From positions 1,692,293-1,756,292 of the forward strand of contig NZ_JASJOO010000002.1 of the NCBI RefSeq assembly GCF_030070105.1: a stretch of DNA of 64,000 nucleotides, given 5' to 3'. Source of the stretch: Bermanella sp. WJH001 (lineage in GTDB: Bacteria > Pseudomonadota > Gammaproteobacteria > Pseudomonadales > Oceanobacteraceae). The position numbers and the translations under genes are program-made. Each line of letters opens with the position of its first letter. Positions within the stretch are counted from its first letter, which is position 1. This document shows positions 1-9,576 of the stretch, piece by piece. The notes under the pieces were generated by a model, which saw only the letters and a list, made by a program, of their open reading frames with translations, ran no database searches and had not been told where the DNA came from.

Positions 1-663
1 AAAGGCGCTGACTTCGAAGAAACCGCAGTGGCCAACTCGGAAGGTCGTAACGCATTAAAAGGCGGTGATTTAGGCTGGAGAAAAGAAGCAGAGTTACCAT
101 CCCTGTTTGCTGACATCGTACCCAGCTTAAAAAAAGGCGGCATCAGCGACCCTATTCGCAGCGCCAGTGGTTTCCACATTATTAAAATCACCGACAAACG
201 CGGTGGCGATGAGCAGCTAGTACGTCAAACTCGTGCCCGTCACATTTTAATTCAAGAAACCACCATTCGTGACGAAGCACAAAGCGAACAACTCATTAAC
301 GAGCTATATAAACGCGTACAAAAAGGCGAAGATTTTGCCAAACTCGCCAAAGAATTTAGTGACGACCCAGGCAGTAAGGTAAGCGGTGGTGACCTTAACT
401 GGATAAACGATGGCGACATGGTGCCCGCATTTGAAAACACCATGAAAGCCACCGAAAAAGGCCAGACCAGCAAACCATTTAAATCGCGCTTTGGCTGGCA
501 CATTTTGCAAGTCACCGATTATCGTCAAAAAGACATGGGTGAAGAAGTTCAACGCAATCAAGCACGCCAACTGCTTTACACTCGTCGTTTTGAAGAAGAA
601 CTGCCAGTTTGGTTACGTCAAATCCGTGCCGATGCTTACGTGGAAATAAAGAATGAGCTATAG
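1..663 (+). CDS. surA: Periplasmic chaperone / peptidyl-prolyl isomerase SurA, C-terminal part
   Basis: SurA escorts unfolded outer-membrane proteins through the periplasm to the BAM complex. The reading frame is open from base 1, so the 5' part (signal peptide and N-terminal chaperone module) lies outside the window and 220 residues are visible. They contain the end of a first parvulin domain (visible residues about 10-70) and a complete second parvulin domain (about 80-180), recognised by RHILIQ, the FSDDPGS stretch, GGDLNW and GWHILQV. A short C-terminal helix rich in Arg and Glu follows, as expected for SurA. The last 11 bases overlap the start of pdxA, and surA-pdxA-rsmA-apaG-apaH is the usual gammaproteobacterial order (lptD would precede it). 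The GTG at 28 is internal and should not be taken as the start. Confidence 0.95.
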   Translation, partial: KGADFEETAVANSEGRNALKGGDLGWRKEAELPSLFADIVPSLKKGGISDPIRSASGFHIIKITDKRGGDEQLVRQTRARHILIQETTIRDEAQSEQLINELYKRVQKGEDFAKLAKEFSDDPGSKVSGGDLNWINDGDMVPAFENTMKATEKGQTSKPFKSRFGWHILQVTDYRQKDMGEEVQRNQARQLLYTRRFEEELPVWLRQIRADAYVEIKNEL

Positions 664-1648
664 GTTAGCCCTCACCGTTGGCGAACCTGCGGGCATTGGT
701 CCTGACTTAACCGTCACCCTTGCTCAGCAACGTCACAACCACCAAATAATTGCCATTTGCGACCCCGATTTATTACGCCGTCGCGCGGCTGCATTAAACC
801 TGCCTCTTACCATTAAACTGTTTGAAGGCACAGATCACACACCGGCAAAAGCCGGTGAGATCTGGGTAAACCCAATTAAGCTTGCGCAGCCAGAACAGAT
901 TGGTGTTTTAAATCCGGCGAATGGCCAATATGTGCTCGATACATTGAGCCATGCCGCTCAAGGCTGCCTAGACGGTTTATATGACGCCATGGTCACCGCC
1001 CCCGTTCACAAAGGGGTGATTAACGAAGCTGGGGTTGCTTTTACCGGCCATACTGAATTTTTAGAAGAATACACACACACAGAACGTGTGGTGATGATGC
1101 TGGCAACCAAAGGCTTGATGGTAGCATTAGTGACCACTCACTTACCGCTAAAAGACGTACCGGATGCCATTACCCCTGAGCGCCTTACTCAAGTCATTAA
1201 CGTATTAGACACGGATCTAAAGCGTTATTTTGCTCTGCCTAATGCCAATATCCTAGTGTGTGGATTAAACCCCCACGCTGGCGAAGGGGGTCACATGGGC
1301 TCCGAAGAAATCAATGTGATTGAGCCAACATTGGCCAAACTGCGTGAACAAGGCATCGGCTTAAGTGCGCCGTTGCCCGCTGACACACTCTTCACAGACA
1401 AGGTACTTAAAACCGGTGATGCTGTGTTAGCCATGTATCACGACCAAGGTTTACCCGTATTAAAATACAAAGGCTTCGGCCAAGCAGCTAACATTACACT
1501 AGGCTTACCTATTATTCGTACATCAGTGGATCACGGCACCGCCTTAGATTTAGCCGGCACAGGCAAAGCCGATAGCGGCAGTTTACACACCGCCATTGCA
1601 TACGCCGAGCTTATGGCCGCCAGCCGTGCAGCCCACAAAGGAAACTAA
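653..1648 (+). CDS. pdxA: 4-hydroxythreonine-4-phosphate dehydrogenase PdxA
   Basis: This enzyme oxidises 4-phosphohydroxy-threonine with NAD(P)+ in de novo pyridoxal 5'-phosphate synthesis. The 331-residue length is normal for the family. It opens with the typical LTVGEPAGIGPDL and shows the three metal/substrate histidine regions: FTGHTEFLEE in the middle, LNPHAGEGG, and MYHDQGLPVLK toward the C terminus. The ATG overlaps the last codons of surA by 11 bases, so translational coupling is likely. rsmA follows one base after its stop codon. Nothing looks broken. Confidence 0.97.
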   Translation: MSYRLALTVGEPAGIGPDLTVTLAQQRHNHQIIAICDPDLLRRRAAALNLPLTIKLFEGTDHTPAKAGEIWVNPIKLAQPEQIGVLNPANGQYVLDTLSHAAQGCLDGLYDAMVTAPVHKGVINEAGVAFTGHTEFLEEYTHTERVVMMLATKGLMVALVTTHLPLKDVPDAITPERLTQVINVLDTDLKRYFALPNANILVCGLNPHAGEGGHMGSEEINVIEPTLAKLREQGIGLSAPLPADTLFTDKVLKTGDAVLAMYHDQGLPVLKYKGFGQAANITLGLPIIRTSVDHGTALDLAGTGKADSGSLHTAIAYAELMAASRAAHKGN

Positions 1649-1649
1649 C

Positions 1650-2462
1650 ATGTCTCGCCAACACATGGGTCACCAAGCCCGTAAACGCTTTGGTCAAAAC
1701 TTTTTACATGACCCAAATGTGATTCGTAATATCGTCAAAAGCATTCGCCCAAAAGTGGGTGACAACATGGTGGAGATCGGCCCGGGTATGGGCGCCATCA
1801 CAGAAGAATTATTAGATGCCACCGAAGGCTATCTAAACGTGGTCGAGCTAGACCGCGACTTAATCCCAGGTTTGAACGTCAAATTTTTCAACATGCCAGG
1901 CTTCAAAATCCATGAAGCCGATGCGTTAAAATTTGATTTTGGTAGTTTATACGAACAAGAGCGCCCTCTTCGCATTGTGGGTAACTTGCCGTACAACATC
2001 TCTACCCCATTGATTTTTCACTTACTAAGCTACACCGGCAAAGTAAAAGACATGCACTTCATGCTGCAAAAAGAAGTGGTACAACGCATGGCGGCAGGCC
2101 CTGGTGATAATAACTATGGTCGTTTATCCATCATGGCCCAGTACCATTGTGAAGTGCAGCATTTATTTGATGTGGGCCCAGGTGCATTCAAACCTGCGCC
2201 TAAAGTGGACAGCGCCATCGTGCGTATGGTCCCTTACAAAGAGATCCCACACCCGGTTAAAGATTACCGAACCCTTGAGAACATTGTGCGTGAAAGCTTC
2301 TCTATGCGTCGTAAAACGTTAAAAAATAATTTAAAAAATACCATCAGCGCAGAGCAATTAGAATCACTAGGCATTGACCCAACCTTGCGCCCTGAACGCC
2401 TAGGTTTAGCTGAATTTGCCCGTATTGCTGACTTTGTATTTGACGAGGCAAACCATGGCTAA
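1650..2462 (+). CDS. rsmA: 16S rRNA (adenine(1518)-N(6)/adenine(1519)-N(6))-dimethyltransferase RsmA (KsgA)
   Basis: RsmA dimethylates two adjacent adenines in the 3'-terminal hairpin of 16S rRNA, a late checkpoint in 30S assembly. I start it at the ATG at 1650 (MSRQHMGHQARKRFGQNFL, 270 residues), because GQNFL close to the N terminus is the family signature and AAAGGAAAC just upstream is a good ribosome-binding site; the in-frame extension to 1596 lies inside pdxA. SAM-binding motif I is EIGPGMGAITE and catalytic motif IV is NLPYNIS. The C terminus overlaps apaG by 8 bases. Confidence 0.97.
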   Translation: MSRQHMGHQARKRFGQNFLHDPNVIRNIVKSIRPKVGDNMVEIGPGMGAITEELLDATEGYLNVVELDRDLIPGLNVKFFNMPGFKIHEADALKFDFGSLYEQERPLRIVGNLPYNISTPLIFHLLSYTGKVKDMHFMLQKEVVQRMAAGPGDNNYGRLSIMAQYHCEVQHLFDVGPGAFKPAPKVDSAIVRMVPYKEIPHPVKDYRTLENIVRESFSMRRKTLKNNLKNTISAEQLESLGIDPTLRPERLGLAEFARIADFVFDEANHG

Positions 2463-2826
2463 AGTATTCGTACATGTGATGCCCCACTACATGACAGAAG
2501 AATCATCGCCGGCAAAAAAGCGCTACGTCTTTAGTTATACGGTCAGTATCACCAACGAAACTTTAGAGCCCGTGCAATTGATGTCACGCCATTGGATTAT
2601 CACCAATGGTGAAACCCTCGACACTCAAGAAGTGCGCGGTGAAGGGGTTATCGGGCAGCAACCTATTATCAAACCCGGAGACAGTTACACCTACACCTCC
2701 GGCACCGTAATGGAAACACCCGTGGGCACCATGAATGGCCACTACACCATGCTTGATCATAAGGGCGAGCTGTTTGATGTCACCATTCCTGTTTTCACCC
2801 TTGCCGCCACCAATAGCGTGCACTAA
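2455..2826 (+). CDS. apaG: Co2+/Mg2+ efflux-associated protein ApaG
   Basis: ApaG is a small fibronectin-III-like beta-sandwich protein with no settled biochemical role; mutants in enterobacteria show altered Co2+/Mg2+ phenotypes and it is almost always next to apaH. The start at 2455 (MAKVFVHV, 123 residues) overlaps the rsmA stop by 8 bases; a longer frame from 2416 would lie inside rsmA. Family features seen are the FSYTVSITNE strand, LMSRHWIITNG and the HYTMLD motif near the C terminus. apaH starts 2 bases after its stop codon, so the two are surely cotranscribed. Confidence 0.95.
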   Translation: MAKVFVHVMPHYMTEESSPAKKRYVFSYTVSITNETLEPVQLMSRHWIITNGETLDTQEVRGEGVIGQQPIIKPGDSYTYTSGTVMETPVGTMNGHYTMLDHKGELFDVTIPVFTLAATNSVH

Positions 2827-2828
2827 TC

Positions 2829-3632
2829 ATGAGAACCTTTGCTGTCGGAGATATTCAAGGCTGCCTACCACCACTGCTTAAACTGCTGGATAAAGTGAAC
2901 TTTGACCCTGCTGCCGATCAGCTATGGTGTGTTGGCGACTTAGTGAACCGAGGCCCTGACAGCTTGGGTACCCTTGAGTTTTTACACAGCATTCGTCATA
3001 ACTGCAAAATTGTCTTAGGCAACCATGACCTGCATTTACTGGCCATGGCCTGCGGTCAAAAAGCCATTAAAAAAGATGGTGACCTTGATCGCATCATCGC
3101 ATCAAAAAACTCAGATACGTTATTTAAATGGTTACGCAAACAACCCCTTTTACAATGGGATAAAGAACGTAAATTGGCCATGTGCCATGCGGGCATTCCA
3201 CCCATGTGGAACTTAAAAAAAGCCAAAGCCTTATCCGAAGAAGTAGAAGTGGTTTTACAAAGTCGCCATCACAAAAAATTCTTCCGCCATATGTATGGTA
3301 ATTATCCTGATCTGTGGGATGACGATTTAGTTGGCACCGAGCGCCTGCGTACCATTACCAATTATTTTACACGCATGCGTTATTTAGGCCCCAACGGCGA
3401 ATTAGATTTAGATAATAAACAAGCCCCAAGCAATGAACACGGTCCACTGAAACCTTGGTTTAGCTATCCTCATCAATTAAAAAAAACCACGTTATTGTTT
3501 GGTCACTGGGCCGCATTAAACGGCGTATTTAATCAACCCAATGTGATTGGCTTAGACACAGGTTGTGTGTGGGGTGGCCCCATGACATTACTGCACATCG
3601 AAACCAATAAACGTTACCGACAAACTCTTTAA
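2829..3632 (+). CDS. apaH: Symmetrical bis(5'-nucleosyl)-tetraphosphatase ApaH
   Basis: ApaH splits Ap4A into two ADP and also removes Np4-type caps from RNA 5' ends. The 267 residues belong to the calcineurin-like metallophosphatase fold, with the metal-binding motifs in order: GDIQGC at the N terminus, GDLVNRGPDS around residue 37, GNHDLHLLA around residue 63, and a late GHWAALNG. Length is close to the E. coli protein. It is the fifth gene of the surA-pdxA-rsmA-apaG-apaH run, and glpE follows after 13 bases. Confidence 0.96.
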   Translation: MRTFAVGDIQGCLPPLLKLLDKVNFDPAADQLWCVGDLVNRGPDSLGTLEFLHSIRHNCKIVLGNHDLHLLAMACGQKAIKKDGDLDRIIASKNSDTLFKWLRKQPLLQWDKERKLAMCHAGIPPMWNLKKAKALSEEVEVVLQSRHHKKFFRHMYGNYPDLWDDDLVGTERLRTITNYFTRMRYLGPNGELDLDNKQAPSNEHGPLKPWFSYPHQLKKTTLLFGHWAALNGVFNQPNVIGLDTGCVWGGPMTLLHIETNKRYRQTL

Positions 3633-3645
3633 TTTTGGTGAATCC

Positions 3646-3963
3646 ATGTTTGAACGCATCAGCATAAAACAACTTAATGATTTAATGGAAAGCGGCAAAC
3701 CTCTGCACATTGTGGATATTCGTGACCCCCAAAGCTTTGCCGCCGGCCACATTATTAATGCCAAACCATTAGACAACAGCAACGTACAAGATTTTATCGC
3801 CAACACCCCAAAAGACGACCACGTTTCTGTGTGTTGCTACCATGGCAACTCTAGCCAAGGGGCCGCCCAGTTTTTAGCAGAACAAGGTTTTACCAATGTT
3901 TCTAGCCTTGATGGGGGTTTTGAAATGTGGAAACTCGCCAAGGCGGATAAGGTAGAAGTTTAG
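3646..3963 (+). CDS. glpE: Thiosulfate sulfurtransferase GlpE (single-domain rhodanese)
   Basis: GlpE transfers a sulfane sulfur from thiosulfate to thiophilic acceptors. At 105 residues it is one rhodanese domain: VDIRDPQSFAAGHI in the first half, the six-residue active-site loop CYHGNS with the catalytic cysteine near residue 65, and the closing LDGGFEMW. It lies 13 bases downstream of apaH, the same neighbour I recall in P. aeruginosa. Its TAG stop codon is the first three bases of the heptanucleotide array that follows, so array length cannot change the protein. Confidence 0.95.
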   Translation: MFERISIKQLNDLMESGKPLHIVDIRDPQSFAAGHIINAKPLDNSNVQDFIANTPKDDHVSVCCYHGNSSQGAAQFLAEQGFTNVSSLDGGFEMWKLAKADKVEV

Positions 3964-4091
3964 ACGTTAGACGTTAGACGTTAGACGTTAGACGTTAGAC
4001 GTTAGACGTTAGACGTTAGACGTTAGACGTTAGACGTTAGACGTTAGACGTTAGACGTTAGACGTTAGACGTTAGACGTTAGACGTTAGAC
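3961..4091. repeat. Heptanucleotide tandem array (TAGACGT)n
   Basis: About 18.7 uninterrupted head-to-tail copies of the 7-mer TAGACGT run for 131 bases with no mismatch that I can see. The array begins at the first base of the glpE stop codon. A 7-base unit places a TAG in all three frames every 21 bases, so it cannot be coding on this strand. A shorter related array lies at 17527. The number of copies and their perfect identity suggest a slippage-prone VNTR. Confidence 0.97.
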
Positions 4092-4173
4092 CGGCAGTGT
4101 GAATTTTTAGGGGCTCTTGTCAAAGCTTTTGTAACTCCATTCACTTTATTAATAGCCTGGTAAAAATGTACGA

Positions 4174-4189
4174 GCTCGCACCTGCGAGC
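4174..4189. repeat. REP-like hairpin, GCTCGCA family
   Basis: Perfect 7-bp inverted repeat GCTCGCA-cc-TGCGAGC preceded by GTACGA. The same GTACGA plus C/G-rich hairpin arrangement recurs at 9452-9474 and around 17664-17720. Confidence 0.7.
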
Positions 4190-4283
4190 GACAAGTGTCT
4201 CTGGAATAACGGCACGCGCTTTTTTAATCGCGCGCAGCGCCCTCCCACAAAAATTATCACAGTATACAACCTCGCACCGATTT

Positions 4284-4306
4284 ACCCGCAGGTGCGGGTT
4301 CCTACA
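4284..4306. repeat. REP-like hairpin, ACCCGCA family
   Basis: Perfect 7-bp inverted repeat ACCCGCA-gg-TGCGGGT followed by TCCTACA. An inverted copy of the same element is at 54866-54891 (GTAGGAACCCGC...GCGGGTGAA). Confidence 0.75.
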
Positions 4307-4424
4307 AATCAAAGCCTCCCCCCGTTCATCCTGAGCGCGAGGCACGAGCAGTCGAAGGGACATCTCACATCTTGCACCCAATACTCAAACACCTGTTTTA
4401 AAGTTTTTACATTTAATTATAAAA

Positions 4425-4442
4425 AAGGCACGACCTATGCAG
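4425..4442 (+). promoter_or_regulatory. Candidate sigma-54 promoter of prkA-yeaH-spoVR
   Basis: The stretch aGGCACGacctaTGCag matches the -24/-12 consensus TGGCACG-N4-TTGCA, with GG and GC separated by exactly 10 bases; the mismatches are A for the first T and A for the first T of TTGC. It sits about 165 bases upstream of the prkA ATG. E. coli yeaGH is reported to be NtrC/sigma-54 dependent, which fits. No NtrC site was identified with confidence. Confidence 0.45.
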
Positions 4443-4604
4443 TTTGTTTAACAAGGCATAAAAAATTGACGCCTTACTGCTAATCCTTTCCAAAGCTTGG
4501 AATTAAGGGAATACACGGAACCAAAATAAGTCTAAATTAATCAAATATACATAGGCTTATTTGAGAGCAGACCCATGAGCACATAGACACTAGGTGAGGT
4601 TACC

Positions 4605-6527
4605 ATGAGCATTTTCAACCACTATCAGGATCGCTACAAAACCACACAGCAAGAAGTCATGACGCTGCAAGAATATTTGCAGCTGTGTAAAGATGACCCA
4701 AGCGTCTATGCATCCGCCGCCGAGCGAATGCTCATGGCCATTGGCGAACCCGAATTAGTTGATACAGCAAATGACTCCCGCCTTAGTCGTATTTTTTCTA
4801 ACAAAGTCATTAAGCGCTACCCTGCATTTAGTGAGTTTTATGGCATGGAAGAAGCCGTTGAACAAATCGTGTCGTATTTCCGCCACGCCGCTCAAGGTTT
4901 AGAAGAACGCAAACAAATCTTATATTTACTGGGCCCAGTGGGGGGCGGTAAATCATCACTGGCTGAACGCTTAAAACACATGATTCAGCACATCCCCTTT
5001 TATGCCATTGAAGGCTCTCCAGTGTTTGAGTCCCCTTTAGGTTTGTTTAACCCTGAAGAAGACGCGTCAATTTTAGAAGAAGATTTTGGTATTCCTAGTC
5101 GTTATATTAAAGGCTTCATGTCGCCATGGGCTGCTAAACGATTACACGAATACAATGGTGATATTTCACAATTTAAAGTGGTGAAATTGTACCCCAATAT
5201 TGTGGATCAAATCGCCGTTGCCAAAACGGAACCTGGCGATGAAAACAACCAAGATATTTCAGCCCTTGTGGGTAAAGTGGATATTCGTAAGCTCGAAGAT
5301 TTCAGCCAAGATGACCCAGATGCTTACAGCTTCTCTGGTGCCTTGTGTCGCGCTAACCAAGGTATTATGGAATTTGTGGAAATGTTTAAAGCGCCCATCA
5401 AGGTGCTTCACCCACTATTAACCGCCACACAAGAAGGTAACTACAATGGTACCGAAGGCATGGGGGCTATTCCGTTTGATGGCGTGTTAATGGCTCACTC
5501 AAATGAAAGTGAATGGCAAACCTTTAAAAACAATAAAACCAATGAAGCCTTCATTGACCGTGTTTACATCGTCAAAGTGCCTTACTGCTTACGCATTAGT
5601 GAAGAAATTCATATTTATGAAAAATTACTGGCGCACAGTTCGCTACACAAAAGCCCATGCGCCCCTGACACATTAAATATGCTTGCTCAGTTCTCAGTGC
5701 TGTCTCGCATCAAAGAGCCTGACAACTCAAGCATCTACAGCAAAATGCGCATATATGATGGTGAAAATTTAAAAGACACCGACCCTAAAGCCAAATCCAT
5801 TCAAGAATACCATGACAATGCGGGTGTAAATGAAGGCATGAGTGGTTTATCAACCCGCTTTGCATTTAAGATTTTAAGCCGAGTGTTTAACTTTGATGCC
5901 AGCGAAGTAGCCGCCAACCCTGTTCACTTAATGTATGTACTGGAAAAACAAATTGAACAAGAACAATTTCCACAAGAAACCGCCGACCGCTATTTAAACT
6001 TTATTAAAGAATATCTAGCGCCTAAGTATGTGGAATTTATTGGCAAAGAAATTCAAACCGCCTATTTAGAATCTTACAGTGAATATGGTCAAAATATTTT
6101 TGATCGTTATGTCACTTACGCCGATTTCTGGATTCAAGATCAAGAATATCGTGACCCTGAAACCGGTGAAATATTAGATCGTGTGGCGATTAATGAAGAG
6201 CTTGAAAAAATCGAAAAACCAGCAGGCATTAGTAACCCTAAAGATTTCCGTAATGAAGTGGTGAATTTTGTTCTGCGCGCCAAAGCCAATAACTCAGGTA
6301 AAAACCCAAGCTGGCAGAGTTATGAAAAAATGCGCGCTGTAATTGAGAAAAAAATGTTCGCCAATACCGAAGACTTACTGCCTGTTATTAGCTTTAATGC
6401 AAAAGGTTCAAACGACGAGAAGAAAAAACACGACAACTTTGTTGCTCGCATGGTTGAGCGCGGTTACACCGAAAAACAAGTACGACTACTCTCAGAATGG
6501 TATTTACGTGTACGTAAATCACAGTAA
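4605..6527 (+). CDS. prkA: Serine protein kinase PrkA (YeaG family)
   Basis: PrkA/YeaG is an AAA+-type protein with reported Ser/Thr kinase activity, linked to stationary phase, nitrogen starvation and other stresses. The 640-residue length is normal. The N-terminal AAA module shows Walker [12 protein letters not shown] near residue 110, and the C-terminal third is the PrkA kinase-like domain with [14 protein letters not shown] and [21 protein letters not shown] ribosome-binding site lies 5-6 bases before the ATG. It heads a three-gene unit with yeaH (14-base gap) and spoVR, a triad conserved across proteobacteria. Confidence 0.96.
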   Translation: MSIFNHYQDRYKTTQQEVMTLQEYLQLCKDDPSVYASAAERMLMAIGEPELVDTANDSRLSRIFSNKVIKRYPAFSEFYGMEEAVEQIVSYFRHAAQGLEERKQILYLLGPVGGGKSSLAERLKHMIQHIPFYAIEGSPVFESPLGLFNPEEDASILEEDFGIPSRYIKGFMSPWAAKRLHEYNGDISQFKVVKLYPNIVDQIAVAKTEPGDENNQDISALVGKVDIRKLEDFSQDDPDAYSFSGALCRANQGIMEFVEMFKAPIKVLHPLLTATQEGNYNGTEGMGAIPFDGVLMAHSNESEWQTFKNNKTNEAFIDRVYIVKVPYCLRISEEIHIYEKLLAHSSLHKSPCAPDTLNMLAQFSVLSRIKEPDNSSIYSKMRIYDGENLKDTDPKAKSIQEYHDNAGVNEGMSGLSTRFAFKILSRVFNFDASEVAANPVHLMYVLEKQIEQEQFPQETADRYLNFIKEYLAPKYVEFIGKEIQTAYLESYSEYGQNIFDRYVTYADFWIQDQEYRDPETGEILDRVAINEELEKIEKPAGISNPKDFRNEVVNFVLRAKANNSGKNPSWQSYEKMRAVIEKKMFANTEDLLPVISFNAKGSNDEKKKHDNFVARMVERGYTEKQVRLLSEWYLRVRKSQ

Positions 6528-6541
6528 TAGAGAGGTGTCCT

Positions 6542-7834
6542 ATGAGCTACATCATAGATAGACGGCTTAACGGTAAAAACAAAAGTATGGTAAACCGCCA
6601 ACGCTTTTTACGCCGTTACAAAAGCCATATAAAAAAAGCCGTGACCGATGCCGTTAACAAACGCTCCATAACCGATATGGAGCGCGGTGAAAAAATCAGC
6701 ATTCCCACACGGGATACTAGTGAGCCAGTATTCAGCCATGGTGAAGGTGGCGCTCGTCAACGGGTATTACCGGGTAACCGTGAGTTTCATGCTGGCGACA
6801 AAGTGCTGCGCCCAAAAGGACAAGGGGGCGGCAATGGTTCAGGTGAAGGAAAAGCCAGCAACCAAGGTGAAGGGGATGATGACTTTTCATTTTTTATTAG
6901 TAAGGAAGAATTTCTAGATTACGTCTTTGAAGATCTCGCGTTACCAAACTTAGTTAAAAAGACCTTAAATGAACATGACGCCATGGAGTATCGTCGTGCC
7001 GGTTTTACCGCCACAGGTACCGCCAACAACCTTGCTGTTATTAAATCCATGCGCTCAGCCCATGCGCGTCGCATTGCCCTTTCTGCCAGCTCTCGTCGTA
7101 AGCTTAAAAAAGCAAAGGCTGAGCTTGAAGAAGAAAATGCAAAAGACCCAGATTTAAGAAACCCAATTAAAATTACCGAACTTGAAGATAAAATTTTAAA
7201 GCTGCAAGAAAAAATTAAAAAAATTCCCTTCATTGATACCTTCGACATCAAGTATCGAAATATTATTAAAGAACCCGTACCCAGCACCAAAGCCGTTATG
7301 TTTTGTGTGATGGATGTATCTGGATCTATGACACAGCAAATCAAAGATATGGCAAAACGCTTTTATATTTTACTGTATCTATTCTTGCAACGTAATTATG
7401 AAAAAACCGAAGTGGTATTTATTCGTCACCACACCAGTGCCAAAGAAGTTGATGAACAAGAATTCTTTTACAGCCGAGAAACCGGCGGCACCATTGTGTC
7501 TAGTGCTCTTGAACTCATGGCAGATACCATTGAAAAACGCTATAACCCAGCAGAATGGAATATCTACGGCGCACAGGCCAGTGATGGTGATAACTGGGAT
7601 GATGACAGCCCACAATGCGCTGAGATTTTACGCCAACGCATTATGCCGCTGTCACAATATTTTGCGTACATTGAAATCACACCCAATGCTCACCAAGCAT
7701 TATGGCGTGCTTATGAGGCACTGGCACCCCAACTGGGTGATCGTTTTGCCATGGAACAAATTACCAGCGCCGAAGATATCTTTCCTGTATTTAGAGATTT
7801 ATTTTCACGCAAGTCTTTGAAGGAGGCGGTATGA
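6542..7834 (+). CDS. yeaH: YeaH family protein (UPF0229, VWA-like)
   Basis: YeaH has no defined reaction; it is coexpressed with PrkA and carries a von Willebrand A-like fold. The 430-residue protein opens with the family signature [20 protein letters not shown], followed by a Gly-rich low-complexity linker (about residues 75-112), a lysine-rich coiled region (about 170-225), and a MIDAS-like metal motif DVSGSM near residue 259 at the start of the VWA domain. The last four bases overlap the spoVR start (ATGA), indicating translational coupling. AGAGAGGTGTCCT provides the ribosome-binding site. Confidence 0.94.
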   Translation: MSYIIDRRLNGKNKSMVNRQRFLRRYKSHIKKAVTDAVNKRSITDMERGEKISIPTRDTSEPVFSHGEGGARQRVLPGNREFHAGDKVLRPKGQGGGNGSGEGKASNQGEGDDDFSFFISKEEFLDYVFEDLALPNLVKKTLNEHDAMEYRRAGFTATGTANNLAVIKSMRSAHARRIALSASSRRKLKKAKAELEEENAKDPDLRNPIKITELEDKILKLQEKIKKIPFIDTFDIKYRNIIKEPVPSTKAVMFCVMDVSGSMTQQIKDMAKRFYILLYLFLQRNYEKTEVVFIRHHTSAKEVDEQEFFYSRETGGTIVSSALELMADTIEKRYNPAEWNIYGAQASDGDNWDDDSPQCAEILRQRIMPLSQYFAYIEITPNAHQALWRAYEALAPQLGDRFAMEQITSAEDIFPVFRDLFSRKSLKEAV

Positions 7835-9372
7835 CAAAAGCCAAAAGACGTAAGCCAATTTCAACAGGCTCCGAGTGGACGTTTGAGCTACTTCAAGAAT
7901 ACGACAAAGAAATTGGGCGCATTGCAAAAGAATACCGTTTGGATACCTACCCAAACCAAATTGAAGTGATTACTGCAGAGCAAATGATGGACGCTTACGC
8001 CTCTGTTGGTATGCCGATTTCTTACAACCACTGGTCCTATGGTAAACACTTTTTGCATACACAAACTCATTATCAACGTGGTCAAATGGGTTTAGCTTAT
8101 GAAATTGTCATTAACAGCGACCCTTGCATTGCTTACTTAATGGAAGAAAATACCATGTGCATGCAAGCACTGGTAATAGCCCATGCAAGTTATGGTCATA
8201 ATTCATTTTTTAAGGGTAACTATTTATTTAAAACATGGACCGATGCCAGTGCCATTATCGACTATTTAGTCTTTTCTCGTAATTACATTAAGCAATGCGA
8301 AGAACGTTATGGTGTTGATGCCGTAGAAAGTGTTTTGGATGCGGCCCATGCTCTTATGAACTACGGCGTTGATCGCTATAAACGACCACGCCCAATTAGT
8401 ACGGCAGAAGAAAAAACGCGCCAAGAAGAACGGGAAAACATTTTACAGCAGCAAGTCAATGATCTGTGGCGAACCATCCCCACAACCGAAAAAACCAGTA
8501 AAGTGAAACAAAAACGTTTTCCTAGTGAACCTCAAGAAAACTTACTTTATTTCTTAGAAAAAAATGCCCCCCTGCTAAAGCCTTGGCAGCGTGAAATTAT
8601 TCGAATTGTACGCAAGCTTGCTCAATACTTTTATCCTCAACGTCAAACTCAAGTTATGAATGAGGGCTGGGCTACTTTTTGGCATTACACATTATTAAAT
8701 ACCATGTACGACGAAGGATTGGTCACTGAAGGTTTTATGATGGAGTTTTTAAACAGCCACAGTAGCGTGATTTATCAGCCACCGTTTGACAGCCCTTATT
8801 TTAGCGGCATCAATCCTTATACTCTGGGGTTTCATATGATGAGCGATATTCGTCGCATCTGTGAAAACCCAACCGATGAAGATAAAGAATGGTTTCCTGA
8901 TATTGCAGGCAGCGACTGGCTTGATACCTTGCATTTTGCTATGCAAAATTTCAAAGATGAAAGTTTTGTTTTGCAGTATTTATCACCTAAATTAATGCGC
9001 GACTTAAAACTGTTTTCAATTATGGATGATGATAGAAAAATGCATATCAGCATTGATGCTATTCATGATGAGACGGGATACCGCAGAGTGCGTGAAGATT
9101 TAGCCAAGCAGTATGACCTGTCGTATCGAGAGCCCAATATTCAAGTATATTCTGTGGATATTAATGGTGATCGCTCATTAACCTTGCATCATCAACGTCA
9201 AAATAATATTCCACTCAATGAACAAACCCAAGATGTGGTGAAGCACTTGCACACCCTATGGGGCTTTGATGTGTATTTGCATTCACTTAATGATGAAGGT
9301 AAAACGGTTAAATCGTATTCTTGCTCAGAAAGCCACAAACATGAAGAAGAGCAATTAGAATTGGATGCGTAA
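7831..9372 (+). CDS. spoVR: SpoVR family protein (YcgB)
   Basis: This family is named after Bacillus SpoVR (spore cortex formation); in non-sporulating Gram-negatives the molecular function is unknown, but it tracks with prkA and yeaH. The 513 residues show the typical [13 protein letters not shown] motif near residue 277, [11 protein letters not shown] near residue 65 and the [16 protein letters not shown] stretch near residue 117, whose conserved His, Glu and Asn residues resemble a metal site. The start overlaps yeaH by 4 bases and AAGGAGG precedes it. No downstream gene on this strand is close, so it is probably the last gene of the operon. Confidence 0.95.
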   Translation: MTKAKRRKPISTGSEWTFELLQEYDKEIGRIAKEYRLDTYPNQIEVITAEQMMDAYASVGMPISYNHWSYGKHFLHTQTHYQRGQMGLAYEIVINSDPCIAYLMEENTMCMQALVIAHASYGHNSFFKGNYLFKTWTDASAIIDYLVFSRNYIKQCEERYGVDAVESVLDAAHALMNYGVDRYKRPRPISTAEEKTRQEERENILQQQVNDLWRTIPTTEKTSKVKQKRFPSEPQENLLYFLEKNAPLLKPWQREIIRIVRKLAQYFYPQRQTQVMNEGWATFWHYTLLNTMYDEGLVTEGFMMEFLNSHSSVIYQPPFDSPYFSGINPYTLGFHMMSDIRRICENPTDEDKEWFPDIAGSDWLDTLHFAMQNFKDESFVLQYLSPKLMRDLKLFSIMDDDRKMHISIDAIHDETGYRRVREDLAKQYDLSYREPNIQVYSVDINGDRSLTLHHQRQNNIPLNEQTQDVVKHLHTLWGFDVYLHSLNDEGKTVKSYSCSESHKHEEEQLELDA

Positions 9373-9390
9373 ATAATGGAGATGCATGTG

Positions 9391-9474
9391 CACCCGCCAC
9401 CGCGGGTGAACATATTTGTGATTAATCACAACACAGCGGATTACCAAACCTGTACGAACCCGCACCCGCGGGTG
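9391..9474. repeat. Pair of REP-like hairpins downstream of spoVR
   Basis: Two GC-rich hairpins lie in the spoVR / RCK-gene convergent gap: CACCCGC-cacc-GCGGGTG at 9391-9408 and the perfect palindrome CACCCGCGGGTG at 9463-9474, the latter preceded by GTACGAACCCG. A degenerate third piece (caggctcgactcctaca) follows near 9523-9539. They may end or stabilise both convergent transcripts. Confidence 0.65.
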
Positions 9475-9576
9475 AATAAGTGAATATTGACCACTGGCTT
9501 TTTAAATTTACATAAGTATTAGTTCACAAGCAGGCTCGACTCCTACAATTATTAGCAGCCTGCCTACAAATCCCGA

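Larger units (their letters stand above)
4092..4604. other. Non-coding interval glpE-prkA with REP-like hairpins
   Basis: No convincing gene is present; open frames here lack family features and run through repeats. It holds two REP-like hairpins (4174-4189 and 4284-4299), a piece of the 'TTCATCCTGAGC...GTCGAAGGG' repeat (about 4325-4360), an AT-rich stretch (4400-4426) and a sigma-54-like promoter at 4425-4442. The last ~160 bases are probably the prkA leader. Confidence 0.7.

Noticed and set aside
1596..1649. N-terminal extension of rsmA
   Set aside because: Lies in pdxA; the family start is at 1650 with its own ribosome-binding site.
3961..4091. CRISPR array
   Set aside because: The unit is 7 bp with no spacers; it is a simple tandem repeat.
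4079..4483. Open frames on both strands across the heptamer array and REP region
   Set aside because: They consist of repeat translation and have no start context.
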